Source: JBBAAW01 sp964574405 (GTDB lineage Bacteria; Patescibacteriota; WWE3; UBA101185; UBA10185). From it: DNA of 21,344 nt. Below the pieces are notes generated by a model. The model searched no databases. It was not told the origin of the DNA and saw nothing but the letters and a program-made list of their open reading frames with translations. Made by a program: the position numbers and the translations under genes. Shown piece by piece: positions 7,477-14,384 of the stretch (position 1 is its first letter; every line of letters begins with the position of its first letter). Where the stretch lies: positions 1 to 21,344 of the forward strand of contig CAZNNN010000009.1 of NCBI GenBank assembly GCA_964574405.1. Reading direction: 5' to 3'.

Positions 7477-8433
7477 ATGTTGAACATCATTTATCAATTG
7501 ATCCGAACAGCGCGCCCTAGGCAATGGCTTAAGAATTTTGCGGTGTTTGCGCCCATTACTTTTGCGGGACTTTTACTGGAGCCAAAAAACTTTGAACTGG
7601 CTGTTAGGGCGTTTTTAGTATTTTGCGCGCTTTCTTCTGCTACTTACTTTATGAACGACATAGTAGATGCGGATAAGGATAAACTTCACCCTATAAAAAG
7701 AAATCGTCCCATTCCAAGCGGAAAACTTAGTGAAAAGCTGGCGGTAATGACCTCGATTCTACTAGCTACCGTAGGTTTAATTTACGCTTACAAACAAGTG
7801 GGATCTTACTTTACCGCCATTTGCATGTTGTACCTGGTAATGCAGGTTTGTTACTCCTTTTACTTTAGGCATGTAATAATTTTGGACTCGTTGATTGTGG
7901 CAGCGGGTTTTATTATCCGCGTATTTGCCGGCGGGGTGGCTTCCTACAGCTCCGTATCCAGCTGGCTTTTACTAACTACCATTGGACTATCTTTGCTTTT
8001 GGCTTTTGGCAAAAGAAGATCAGAAAAAACCATTTTAGTTCAGCATCAAACATCCCAAAGTCAACCAGAAACCCGCGCTACTTTGCGCCACTATCCGGAT
8101 AGCTTGTTGGATTCTATGATCTCTACTTCTGCCAGTTTTTGTTTAATTACCTACGCGCTTTTTACTTTTCAAACTTCCCCACACGAAGTTACAAGTGATT
8201 TTGTTAAATATCTGCCATCGATTTTAGGTAATCCCAAATGGCTTATGGTTACAATTCCTGTGGTTATCTACGGAGTTGCCAGGTACTTGTATGTAATGTA
8301 CGAAAAAGGGGATGCGGAATCGCCGGAAAGAGTTTTGCTTTCTGACAAACCGTTGCTTGTTACAGTGCTTCTTTGGACAATTACCATTCTATTTATTCTT
8401 TACGGGCTTCCTCGATTTACGACGCTTTTTTAG
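7477..8433 (+). CDS. UbiA-family decaprenyl-phosphate phosphoribosyltransferase-like
   Basis: 318 residues with about 8-9 membrane spans. The first aspartate-rich site is N60-D61-IVD64-ADKD68 followed by LHPIKRNRP, and the second is YSFYFRHVIILDSLIVAAGF (D137). The H-P-x-K-R-x-R-P variant is what separates decaprenyl-phosphate phosphoribose synthases (Rv3806c-like) from quinone or heme UbiA enzymes. Family reaction: transfer of 5-phosphoribose from PRPP to a polyprenyl phosphate, feeding arabinose/ribose-containing envelope glycans. That fits the surrounding glycan genes. Many CPR genomes carry such a gene although they lack mycobacterial arabinogalactan, so the final product is unknown. Confidence 0.85.
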   Translation: MLNIIYQLIRTARPRQWLKNFAVFAPITFAGLLLEPKNFELAVRAFLVFCALSSATYFMNDIVDADKDKLHPIKRNRPIPSGKLSEKLAVMTSILLATVGLIYAYKQVGSYFTAICMLYLVMQVCYSFYFRHVIILDSLIVAAGFIIRVFAGGVASYSSVSSWLLLTTIGLSLLLAFGKRRSEKTILVQHQTSQSQPETRATLRHYPDSLLDSMISTSASFCLITYALFTFQTSPHEVTSDFVKYLPSILGNPKWLMVTIPVVIYGVARYLYVMYEKGDAESPERVLLSDKPLLVTVLLWTITILFILYGLPRFTTLF

Positions 8434-8597
8434 TGGGCGGAGGTTGAGCCTGCTACTTGAGGATTAGTGCCTGGTTGTTGAACCCCAGAAAGTCCTAAAG
8501 AAGCAATGGGCAGGGCTAAAAGTGCCAGCAACAGGATCAGGAGCATTAAGTCGGTAGCAAATTTTATTTCCAGATATTCGGGCTTGTTTAGCTTCAT
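8430..8597 (-). CDS. 55-residue single-span membrane protein
   Basis: The minus-strand frame starts at the ATG 8597-8595 inside the ATGA overlap with the stop of the gene before it, so the two are translationally coupled. The protein has a short charged N-terminus (MKLNKPEYLEIKFATD), one hydrophobic helix (LMLLILLLALLALPIASLGL) and a polar Q/P/G/S/T tail. The stop overlaps the stop of the UbiA-family gene by 4 bp on the other strand. It is probably a partner of the membrane protein encoded just upstream. Function unknown. Confidence 0.6.
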   Translation of the reverse strand: MKLNKPEYLEIKFATDLMLLILLLALLALPIASLGLSGVQQPGTNPQVAGSTSAH

Positions 8598-9115
8598 TTC
8601 TTTTTTCCAACAGTCGCCAAAAGTTCCTTTTCAGCGTCGTAAATAAAAATATAAGTAAAAAGTACCGCCAGACCTAGTGAAACATAGGCAGTCCACGGGT
8701 GCAAAAGTCCAAAAAGACTCATAAGACCTGCGCCAATAGTTAAAAAATACAGGTACGCTAGCCACACAATGCCTTGCGAGTATAGATGAAACGAGTCCTG
8801 AATAAGATGCTGGGCTTTAAGACTGTGCAGTTTGGCTGCTAGAGGCGGGGAAATATGCGTATCGTGAAAAACCAGAGATTTTACAAGTACATGTAAAAGC
8901 CCCAAACAAAGGGCTAGAATCATAAAAAGCAGAGAATAGGAATTAACTTGCATGTAATCGGCTTGGGAGGTGTACATAAAGCCAGACGGACCTAAATTAA
9001 TGGAAATATCCAGCGAGCGGGAAATAAAAACCAGCGACACAATGCGCACGGTTATAAGGTAAAGTGCTGGAACAATGGCTTCATCTATTAACTTTATTAA
9101 AATTTTAGAAAACAT
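8594..9115 (-). CDS. Integral membrane protein, unknown
   Basis: 173 residues from the ATG at 9115-9113 (MFSKILIKLIDEAIVPALYL). The frame is open further upstream, but those residues are low-complexity, antisense to the O-antigen ligase gene and lie beyond the promoter, so I exclude them. There are four predicted spans: ~12-33, ~60-82, ~112-132 and ~137-158. A soluble loop (SLVFHDTHISPPLAAKLHSL) lies between the second and third, and there is a charged C-terminus (EKELLATVGKKK). GAGG upstream is a plausible Shine-Dalgarno. First gene of a two-gene operon with 8430-8597. Confidence 0.65.
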   Translation of the reverse strand: MFSKILIKLIDEAIVPALYLITVRIVSLVFISRSLDISINLGPSGFMYTSQADYMQVNSYSLLFMILALCLGLLHVLVKSLVFHDTHISPPLAAKLHSLKAQHLIQDSFHLYSQGIVWLAYLYFLTIGAGLMSLFGLLHPWTAYVSLGLAVLFTYIFIYDAEKELLATVGKKK

Positions 9116-9151
9116 AGGCAGGCCTACCTCACGGCAGATAAAAATCCTGTT

Positions 9152-9183
9152 ATTATAATAGTCAATGGGGAAACAAGTGTCAA
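9152..9183. promoter_or_regulatory. Overlapping divergent promoters
   Basis: On the minus strand, TTGACA (9183-9178), a 17-bp spacer and TATTAT (9160-9155) make a near-consensus promoter for the 8594-9115 operon. Its -35 lies inside codons 5-7 of the plus-strand gene. On the plus strand, TATAAT (9154-9159) ends 5 nt before the ATG of the O-antigen ligase-like gene. The two -10 boxes occupy the same AT-rich palindromic stretch, so initiation in one direction should exclude the other. Confidence 0.6.
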
Positions 9184-11120
9184 GAATTTTGGTGTATGTT
9201 TTGGTGTTTTTTACGCCCTTTCTTTTTGTACAAAACACCAACGAGCTTTTTGAGTTCCCTAAAATGTATTTTGTGTACTTGGTGGGATCTTTATTTATTG
9301 TTGTTACAGCGTTAGGACGACTCTGGGGGACTGGGCACAACAATCGAAAGACACACCTTCCCAAGCTTTTGGGGCTTTTGGTGACTAGCTTTGTACTATC
9401 CACACTCTTCTCCACGCATCCACACACTTCTATGTGGGGCTATTTTTCCCGCTTTAACGGCGGACTAGTTTCTGTTTTGATCTTTTATGGAATTTATTGG
9501 TCTACAAAAAGGCTACAACCACCTATCCCGCAACTTTTGAGAGTTATAGCGTTGACGATGTTTCCTATTTCTATTTACGCTATTTTGCAACACTTTGGAT
9601 TGGGGGGTAAGTGGGAAAGTGACACTACTGCGCGGGCCTTTGCTACTTTTGGTCAACCAAATTGGTACTCTGCTTATTGTGCTATGGTTTTGCCAATTAT
9701 TTTATATTTTGCGCTCTTTGAAAATCACCGGGTTAACAGAATCGGATGGTTGGCGCTCTTTGTGCTGGGTTTTAGTGGTTTTTGGTATTCCTATTCAGTT
9801 TCTGGAATCTTGGGTTTAACCGTTTCGCTAGGTTTGTTGTTAACGCTTAATTTTAATCTAGTCAAGAAAAACCTGCCGACTCTTGTTGTTACGGCGTCCA
9901 TATGCTTGCTATTGGCGGTTTTAAATCCCGGAATGTTTAAACAAAAAATTAGCGACGCTTTGATGGACGGGGAAAAATTTCTTCAAGCTCGACTAAAGAA
10001 ACCTGCCGATACTGTCCCTCAAACGATCGTAGCTAGTCCATTAGGGAATACCGACCCTGTTTCTACTCAATATGCAATTACGGATAGTGGGGCTATTAGA
10101 AAAGGTCTTTGGAAAGGGGCATTAAATTTAGCCGTATCATCACCCAAAGTATTTTTGCTAGGTACAGGACCTGAAACTTTTCCCTATGAGTTTCAAAAAT
10201 TCCGCCCCACTTCTTTAAACTATTCGTCGGAATGGAATTATATTTTAAACAAACCGCATAATTATTATTTGGAGCTATTGACGCAAAATGGCGTACTTGG
10301 GCTGTTAATTTATTTGGCGATAATTATTAAAATCCTGCTTGCCAAGCACCGAGTTCTTACTCCCGCACTTTTTGGACTTTTTGTGACTAATATTTTTAGC
10401 TGGCCAACTGTTTCTACTTCCCTATTGTTCTGGGTATTCATGGCTCTGTTAACTTCCGACATTGAGGGCGGGGGAGGGAGGGCTCCTCGAGACGCTCTGC
10501 TGAAAGTCTCTCGGATCTCCTCCCTCCCCCGCCTAACATTGCTCGCATTGTTGATAACGGCATACATCTTTGTAAATGTTCAGTTTGTTAAACAATATTC
10601 GGCAGATTTAGCTAACAAAAAGTCGCAAAACTATTTTGACCAAGGAAGTATAGAACAAGCGTTGGAATATTCTGACAAGTCCATAAAATTAAACCCTTAC
10701 GAACCCTTTTATTACCGCACCCGCGCTAAAACATATATCCTGCAAACCACGGGGCAAAACATCAATGTTACTAACTCCCTTAAAGCATTAGCGCTAAAGG
10801 ATATGTTAAAGTCGCAAGAATTAAATCCGAGGAATCTCTCTACCTTACGGGGCTTAGTGTCGCTGTATTATTTTTTGGCGTTACAGAACATAGGTTCCGT
10901 GGCTAAAGACGATGCCACGGGTAGCAACATCGATAGTTTCTATTTGGAGATAGCGCAAAATTATTATAAAAATCTCACAGCTAATTATCCAACCGATGTG
11001 GGGGTTTTAACACTAGTGGCAAAGTATCAAAAGACGCTGGGGTTAAACATCGATCATGAGGTGACAGTTAAGCAAGTAAAAGCTCTTCGTTCGGATTTGC
11101 TGGAGTGGTATCTACAATGA
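9165..11120 (+). CDS. O-antigen ligase/Wzy-like membrane protein with C-terminal TPRs
   Basis: 651 residues. Ten or more membrane spans occupy residues ~1-475. The large periplasmic loop near residues 330-375 contains LLGTGPETFPYEFQKF and NKPHNYYLELLTQNGVLG (H365), the signature of the O-antigen ligase (Wzy_C/WaaL) superfamily, which joins or polymerises lipid-linked glycans at the outer face of the membrane. The C-terminal ~170 residues are soluble and hold TPR-like helices (NYFDQGSIEQALEYSDKSI, KLNPYEPFYYRTRAKTYI), a common add-on in this family. Residues ~434-457 (EGGGGRAPRDALLKVSR and following) are encoded by an inserted GC-rich palindrome and sit in a loop before the last span. Probably leaderless. 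Confidence 0.85.
   Translation: MGKQVSRILVYVLVFFTPFLFVQNTNELFEFPKMYFVYLVGSLFIVVTALGRLWGTGHNNRKTHLPKLLGLLVTSFVLSTLFSTHPHTSMWGYFSRFNGGLVSVLIFYGIYWSTKRLQPPIPQLLRVIALTMFPISIYAILQHFGLGGKWESDTTARAFATFGQPNWYSAYCAMVLPIILYFALFENHRVNRIGWLALFVLGFSGFWYSYSVSGILGLTVSLGLLLTLNFNLVKKNLPTLVVTASICLLLAVLNPGMFKQKISDALMDGEKFLQARLKKPADTVPQTIVASPLGNTDPVSTQYAITDSGAIRKGLWKGALNLAVSSPKVFLLGTGPETFPYEFQKFRPTSLNYSSEWNYILNKPHNYYLELLTQNGVLGLLIYLAIIIKILLAKHRVLTPALFGLFVTNIFSWPTVSTSLLFWVFMALLTSDIEGGGGRAPRDALLKVSRISSLPRLTLLALLITAYIFVNVQFVKQYSADLANKKSQNYFDQGSIEQALEYSDKSIKLNPYEPFYYRTRAKTYILQTTGQNINVTNSLKALALKDMLKSQELNPRNLSTLRGLVSLYYFLALQNIGSVAKDDATGSNIDSFYLEIAQNYYKNLTANYPTDVGVLTLVAKYQKTLGLNIDHEVTVKQVKALRSDLLEWYLQ
10465..10535. mobile_element. 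GC-rich palindromic element inserted in the O-antigen ligase gene
   Basis: A 15-bp perfect inverted repeat (GGCGGGGGAGGGAGG at 10467-10481, its complement at 10519-10533) encloses a second partly paired stem (CTCGAGAC against GTCTCTCGG). It is much more GC-rich than the gene around it. ACATTG flanks it on both sides (10459-10464 and 10536-10541), which could be a target-site duplication. The reading frame is kept open, adding a Gly/Arg/Ser-rich loop of about 24 residues. This resembles a MITE or REP-type palindrome; no transposase is nearby. Confidence 0.55.
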
Positions 11121-11122
11121 GG

Positions 11123-11341
11123 TCAATGTGTAAATTTATACCAAAGAAGGTAAATAATTAATAATACCCAAAACAGATCCACCCACCTAATTAAATGCGC
11201 TTTCCCTTTAAATAATGCTTCATCAATTTTAATTACTATACTGTAGTAGATACTTATAGGAAATGTTACCAAATATATTAGCGGGTTCTTGTCCGAATGC
11301 TCGTGTTTTGTTATTTCTAAAAAAACCTTTTTGAAATTCAT
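11123..11341 (-). CDS. 72-residue small membrane protein
   Basis: Begins MNFKKVFLEITKHEHSDKN, then has two hydrophobic helices (PLIYLVTFPISIYYSIVIKI and WVDLFWVLLIIYLLWYKF) around a basic loop. It lies 12 nt downstream of the PEGA/SH3 gene on the same strand, so it is probably co-transcribed. Only a weak AGG precedes the ATG. The 3' end is 2 nt from the convergent O-antigen ligase gene. No family is recognised. The composition looks like a real membrane protein, but the length leaves room for doubt. Confidence 0.55.
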   Translation of the reverse strand: MNFKKVFLEITKHEHSDKNPLIYLVTFPISIYYSIVIKIDEALFKGKAHLIRWVDLFWVLLIIYLLWYKFTH

Positions 11342-11353
11342 TACAAGCCTGTA

Positions 11354-12553
11354 TTACTGTAGTTGCAAATAGTCGCTGGAGGCCCAACCCTCTAAACCCG
11401 CACTATTTTTAACCTTAAGCCAGCCGGGTTTTTCTTCCGTGATAGAAACCGTGTCGCCAACATTAAGTCTGCCAACCTCTGCTCCGGTTAAACTGGGCTG
11501 ACTTCTCATTCTTAACCAGCCGGTTTCTGTAGTTTTAACCTTGGCGGTTTTGCCGGCAGTAACGGAAGTTCCAACTTTGGTAAGACTTTCCTTAGCGGGA
11601 GCGCTTACACCTGCGCCATCAGATTCGCGCCGTAAGTAGGCAATTTTGCCGTTGCCTAGTAAAACTGTATTTGCTTCTACAGTTGCTCCTGAAGAATCGT
11701 AAAACTTTCCGTCAAAGTCCAAAATATAACTAAAAACTAGCTCGCGATTAATACCATAGCCCATAATATTAATGCCCCGCGTTTTGTTCCAATAAATTAA
11801 CGCTTTTGCCCAACTTTGGGGGCTGGAAGTAACAAAACTGTTGGCAGAATTAAAATCATACACATTGGCAGAACCTTCCATAAGTTTAATGGAAGTTGGT
11901 GCGGGCAAGGGGAAAAGCTTAAACGAGGCGTTGAGTTTTTGGTCTTTAAGGATATTTAGCCGACCACTTTGAGGTTCATAACCTTCTTTTTCTAACCGGA
12001 CATCGTAGCTTCCCGCAGAGAGTTTATCGGTGGAAAAGGGCGTTTTGCCTGCTTCTGTGCCGTCAATAAAAACCACTGCTTCCGATGGTTGGGAAATTAC
12101 GCTTAACGAGTTGACTGAAGCCGATTTTTCATACCATAAATCAAGTCCGCTGGAAAAAACCTCATCCGTGCCGAGATCGCGCTTAACTAAAGTTGGTGAG
12201 CCGGCTAGAAAGGAGATGGTGGTTTGGTAAGTTTTGCCTTCCGATTCTAGTTTTACCTTGTTGTTGCCCTTTTTAACTACAAAGTTTTCTAACGGCGTTT
12301 CGCCCACTTCTTTATCATTTACATAAATTTTAGCTTTGCCAAAGTAGACATCCGCGTACAAATAAGGCTTTGACGCCGGAGAATTTGCACGGCTTACCAA
12401 CAGGTAACCAAAATAGGAGGTGAGCATTACGCCAAGAGCGGTTACGATAAAGGCTACGATGTTTCTACTCCGGTTTGTTTTGGCGGGTTTAGAGGCGGAA
12501 GCATAGTATTTTTGACCTGTGGGCGAGAAGATTGTGGAAACGCGATCTGCCAT
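11354..12553 (-). CDS. Membrane-anchored PEGA and SH3 domain protein
   Basis: 399 residues. A ~28-residue cytoplasmic tail is followed by one membrane span (~29-51), so the rest should be outside the membrane. Two PEGA-type modules follow: ~65-125 (KIYVNDKEVGETPLENFVVK) and ~148-215 (AVVFIDGTEAGKTPFSTDKL, then GSYDVRLEKEGYEP). Next is a ~100-residue segment of unknown fold, then a bacterial SH3 domain at ~330-399 (GWLRMRSQPSLTGAEVGRLN, then EEKPGWLKVK, ending WASSDYLQL). PEGA and SH3 domains commonly bind surface polysaccharide or peptidoglycan, so a cell-wall-associated role is inferred. No catalytic motif is visible. Predicted promoter at 12588-12560 implies a leaderless mRNA. Confidence 0.85.
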   Translation of the reverse strand: MADRVSTIFSPTGQKYYASASKPAKTNRSRNIVAFIVTALGVMLTSYFGYLLVSRANSPASKPYLYADVYFGKAKIYVNDKEVGETPLENFVVKKGNNKVKLESEGKTYQTTISFLAGSPTLVKRDLGTDEVFSSGLDLWYEKSASVNSLSVISQPSEAVVFIDGTEAGKTPFSTDKLSAGSYDVRLEKEGYEPQSGRLNILKDQKLNASFKLFPLPAPTSIKLMEGSANVYDFNSANSFVTSSPQSWAKALIYWNKTRGINIMGYGINRELVFSYILDFDGKFYDSSGATVEANTVLLGNGKIAYLRRESDGAGVSAPAKESLTKVGTSVTAGKTAKVKTTETGWLRMRSQPSLTGAEVGRLNVGDTVSITEEKPGWLKVKNSAGLEGWASSDYLQLQ

Positions 12554-12559
12554 ATTAAA

Positions 12560-12588
12560 AATTTATCACTTTAATGCTAAAATATCAA
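12560..12588 (-). promoter_or_regulatory. Promoter of the PEGA/SH3 gene
   Basis: TTGATA (12588-12583), a 17-bp spacer and TAAATT (12565-12560) on the minus strand; the -10 ends 6 nt before the ATG. The 50 bp between this gene and the plus-strand tRNA-Cys must also hold the tRNA promoter; candidate plus-strand -10 boxes are TAAAAT (12578-12583) and TATGAT (12590-12595). Confidence 0.5.
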
Positions 12589-12603
12589 ATATGATATCAT
12601 CGT

Positions 12604-12678
12604 GGCCTGATAGCCAAGTGGTAAGGCGGGGGTCTGCAAAACCTCTATACGCCGGTTCGATTCCGACTCAGGCCTCCA
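12604..12678 (+). tRNA. tRNA-Cys (anticodon GCA)
   Basis: A full cloverleaf can be drawn: acceptor GGCCTGA/TCAGGCC, D-stem GCC/GGC, anticodon stem GGGGT/ACCTC (one G-U) with loop CTGCAAA and anticodon GCA, 5-nt variable loop, and T-arm with TTCGATT. The T-stem GCCGG/CCGAC has one C-A mismatch. The discriminator is U73, as expected for cysteine, and CCA is encoded (12676-12678). Confidence 0.93.
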
Positions 12679-12732
12679 TGTTAAAAATTAGATACACCTA
12701 CTTTAGGCTGTAACAACAGCACTTTGGCTAAA

Positions 12733-12771
12733 TGGAGTTGATAACTCCAAAAAAAGGGGTAAAATGGAGTT
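12733..12771 (+). promoter_or_regulatory. Promoter and TGGAGTT palindrome of DUF4143 ATPase copy 2
   Basis: A perfect inverted repeat, TGGAGTT-GAT-AACTCCA (12733-12749), overlaps the -35 box TTGATA (12738-12743). After a 16-bp spacer comes TAAAAT (12760-12765). A third TGGAGTT (12765-12771) runs from the -10 to the start codon, so the mRNA is probably leaderless. The CTAAATGGAGT string here matches CTAAA(GAT)TGGAGT upstream of the other DUF4143 ATPase apart from a 3-nt gap. Confidence 0.65.
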
Positions 12772-13908
12772 ATGTACACTAGATTACTGAAAGCACCTGA
12801 TTATAAGAGTTTTTTTCTTTTTGGACCTAGGGGAACAGGAAAAACCACTTGGGTTAAAAAGTCCTATCCTGCCGCCGTTTACTTAGATCTTTTGGAATCT
12901 GAACTTTTCAATAGTTTGTTAGCCAATCCTCAAAGACTAGAAAATTATATTCCTAAAGATTTTAGCGACTTTGTAATTATTGACGAGATTCAAAAAGTCC
13001 CTAAACTTCTAAACGAAGTTCATAGATTAATAGAAAACAACAGAACCAAATTTATTCTAACTGGTTCTAGCCCGCGAAAATTAAGAAAAAAGGGTGAAAA
13101 TCTTTTGGGTGGACGGGCTCTAACTCACTACATGTACCCTTTAACTGCGGTAGAACTTGGAGAGGATTTTGATTTGGCAAAGTCGGTAAATTTTGGTCAG
13201 CTGCCCTCTGCATATTTGGATGTCGATCCTAAAAAATACCTAGAAGGTTATGTAAAAACTTATTTGGAAGAGGAAATTTCCCAGGAAGGACTAACCAGAA
13301 ATCTTTCCGCCTTTGCGCGTTTTCTAGAAACTGCTAGCTTTTCACAAGGATCGGTATTAAACACATCGGAGGTTTCCCGTGATGCGACGATAGAAAGAAA
13401 GGTTACGGAAAGTTATTTTAAAATTTTGGAGGATTTGTTAGTTGGCTATCGCGTGCCTGTTTTTAGTAAAAAAGCCAAGAGGCGACTTGTTTCTCATCCC
13501 AAGTTTTATTTTTTTGACGCGGGAGTTTATAAAGCCGTACGACCTATGGGGCCCTTGGATGAGCCTGAAGTTGCGCAAGGTGTGGCTTTTGAATCGCTGT
13601 TTTTTCAGGATCTTTTGGCTACCAATCAGAGTTTGGATTTGGGCTACAAAATTTATTATTACAGAACGAGCATGGGGCAGGAGGTGGACTTTGTTTTGTA
13701 CGGAGAAAAGGGCATTAAAGCTTTTGAGGTTAAAAGAACCGCCAATCCCGATTCCTCCGATATAAAAAGTTTGCGCCTATTTTTGGAAGAATACCCTGAG
13801 GCTAAAGGAACGCTAATCTACGGAGGAAACAGACGGATGCATATAGAAAATATCGACATTATTCCTATGGAGGAAGCTTTGAAAACGCTTCCCGATCTTT
13901 TGGCGTAA
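12772..13908 (+). CDS. AAA_14/DUF4143 family ATPase (copy 2)
   Basis: 378 residues. Walker A is FGPRGTGKTTW (residues 17-27), Walker B is FVIIDEI (D71-E72), and the sensor segment is FILTGSSPRKLRKKGENLLG (94-113). The C-terminal DUF4143 domain carries EVDF (D306) and FEVKR (E319, K321), a PD-(D/E)xK-like arrangement. Middle segments match the family: a YPLTAVELGEDFD segment after the ATPase core and an ETASFSQGSVLN helix-turn region. It shares domain order but little sequence with copy 1 at 849-2027. The cellular role is not established for this family. There is no Shine-Dalgarno; expression is probably leaderless from the palindrome-bearing promoter. Confidence 0.9.
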   Translation: MYTRLLKAPDYKSFFLFGPRGTGKTTWVKKSYPAAVYLDLLESELFNSLLANPQRLENYIPKDFSDFVIIDEIQKVPKLLNEVHRLIENNRTKFILTGSSPRKLRKKGENLLGGRALTHYMYPLTAVELGEDFDLAKSVNFGQLPSAYLDVDPKKYLEGYVKTYLEEEISQEGLTRNLSAFARFLETASFSQGSVLNTSEVSRDATIERKVTESYFKILEDLLVGYRVPVFSKKAKRRLVSHPKFYFFDAGVYKAVRPMGPLDEPEVAQGVAFESLFFQDLLATNQSLDLGYKIYYYRTSMGQEVDFVLYGEKGIKAFEVKRTANPDSSDIKSLRLFLEEYPEAKGTLIYGGNRRMHIENIDIIPMEEALKTLPDLLA

Positions 13909-13926
13909 AGGTAAAAAGGTCAGCTA

Positions 13927-13956
13927 TTGACACTCGCACCCATAGTGTGCTAAAAA
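13927..13956 (+). promoter_or_regulatory. CIRCE-like operator and promoter of groESL
   Basis: TTGACACTC (13927-13935), N9, GTGTGCTAA (13945-13953) matches the CIRCE consensus TTAGCACTC-N9-GAGTGCTAA at 15 of 18 arm positions with the exact 9-nt spacing. The left arm doubles as a consensus -35 (TTGACA), and TAAAAA (13951-13956) is the likely -10 at 18 bp. HrcA repression of groESL is the known role of CIRCE; hrcA is not in this window. Confidence 0.7.
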
Positions 13957-14010
13957 TCTAACGCGCGAATAAAAAAGTCGCATAGAAGAAAAGTCAAAAT
14001 AAATTTAATT

Positions 14011-14034
14011 GGATTCAAAGAATCCCAAAGGAGG
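14011..14034 (+). promoter_or_regulatory. Leader hairpin and strong Shine-Dalgarno of groES
   Basis: GGATTC-AAA-GAATCC (14011-14025) forms a 6-bp hairpin 1 nt before AAAGGAGG (14027-14034), a strong ribosome binding site 6 nt from the groES ATG. The hairpin does not hide the Shine-Dalgarno itself; it may stabilise the mRNA or tune ribosome access. Confidence 0.45.
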
Positions 14035-14040
14035 TAAAAA

Positions 14041-14358
14041 ATGTCTGCATTTAATAAAACAGTTCTTAGTAAAGTAAAGCCACTGGCCGATTACTTGCTA
14101 ATTGAGCCTGCGGAGAAGGAAACCATGCTTCCATCTGGAATTGTGCTTCCTGATACTTCTAAAGAAAAACCCCAAGAGGGCAAAGTTTTGGCAAAAGGAC
14201 CTGGTAAAAGGGATGAGAACGGCAAAGTGATGGAGATTGGTGTGCCGATTGACGCTAAAGTAATCTACAAAAAGTGGGGCGGAACTGAAATAAAGCTTAA
14301 TGGCAAAGAATACCTGTTGGTAAAAGAAGAGGATATTTTGGCAGTAATTGAAGCGTAA
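14041..14358 (+). CDS. groES: Co-chaperonin GroES
   Basis: 105 residues, slightly longer than the usual ~95 because of about ten extra N-terminal residues (MSAFNKTVLSKVK). PLADYLLIEPAEKE begins the beta-barrel; the mobile loop that contacts GroEL is KETMLPSGIVLPDTSKEKPQ. GKVLAKGPGKRDENGK follows in the typical place, and the protein ends KEYLLVKEEDILAVIE as in the family. It caps the GroEL ring during ATP-driven folding in the cytoplasm. First gene of the groESL operon; groEL begins 26 nt after the stop. Confidence 0.97.
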   Translation: MSAFNKTVLSKVKPLADYLLIEPAEKETMLPSGIVLPDTSKEKPQEGKVLAKGPGKRDENGKVMEIGVPIDAKVIYKKWGGTEIKLNGKEYLLVKEEDILAVIEA

Positions 14359-14384
14359 ATATTTTGATTTGAAAGGAGTTAAAA

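Noticed and set aside
9116..9427. 104-residue N-terminal extension of the 8594-9115 membrane protein
   Set aside because: It is antisense to the start of the O-antigen ligase gene, spans both promoters and has no protein-like pattern; the ATG at 9115 follows a GAGG site.
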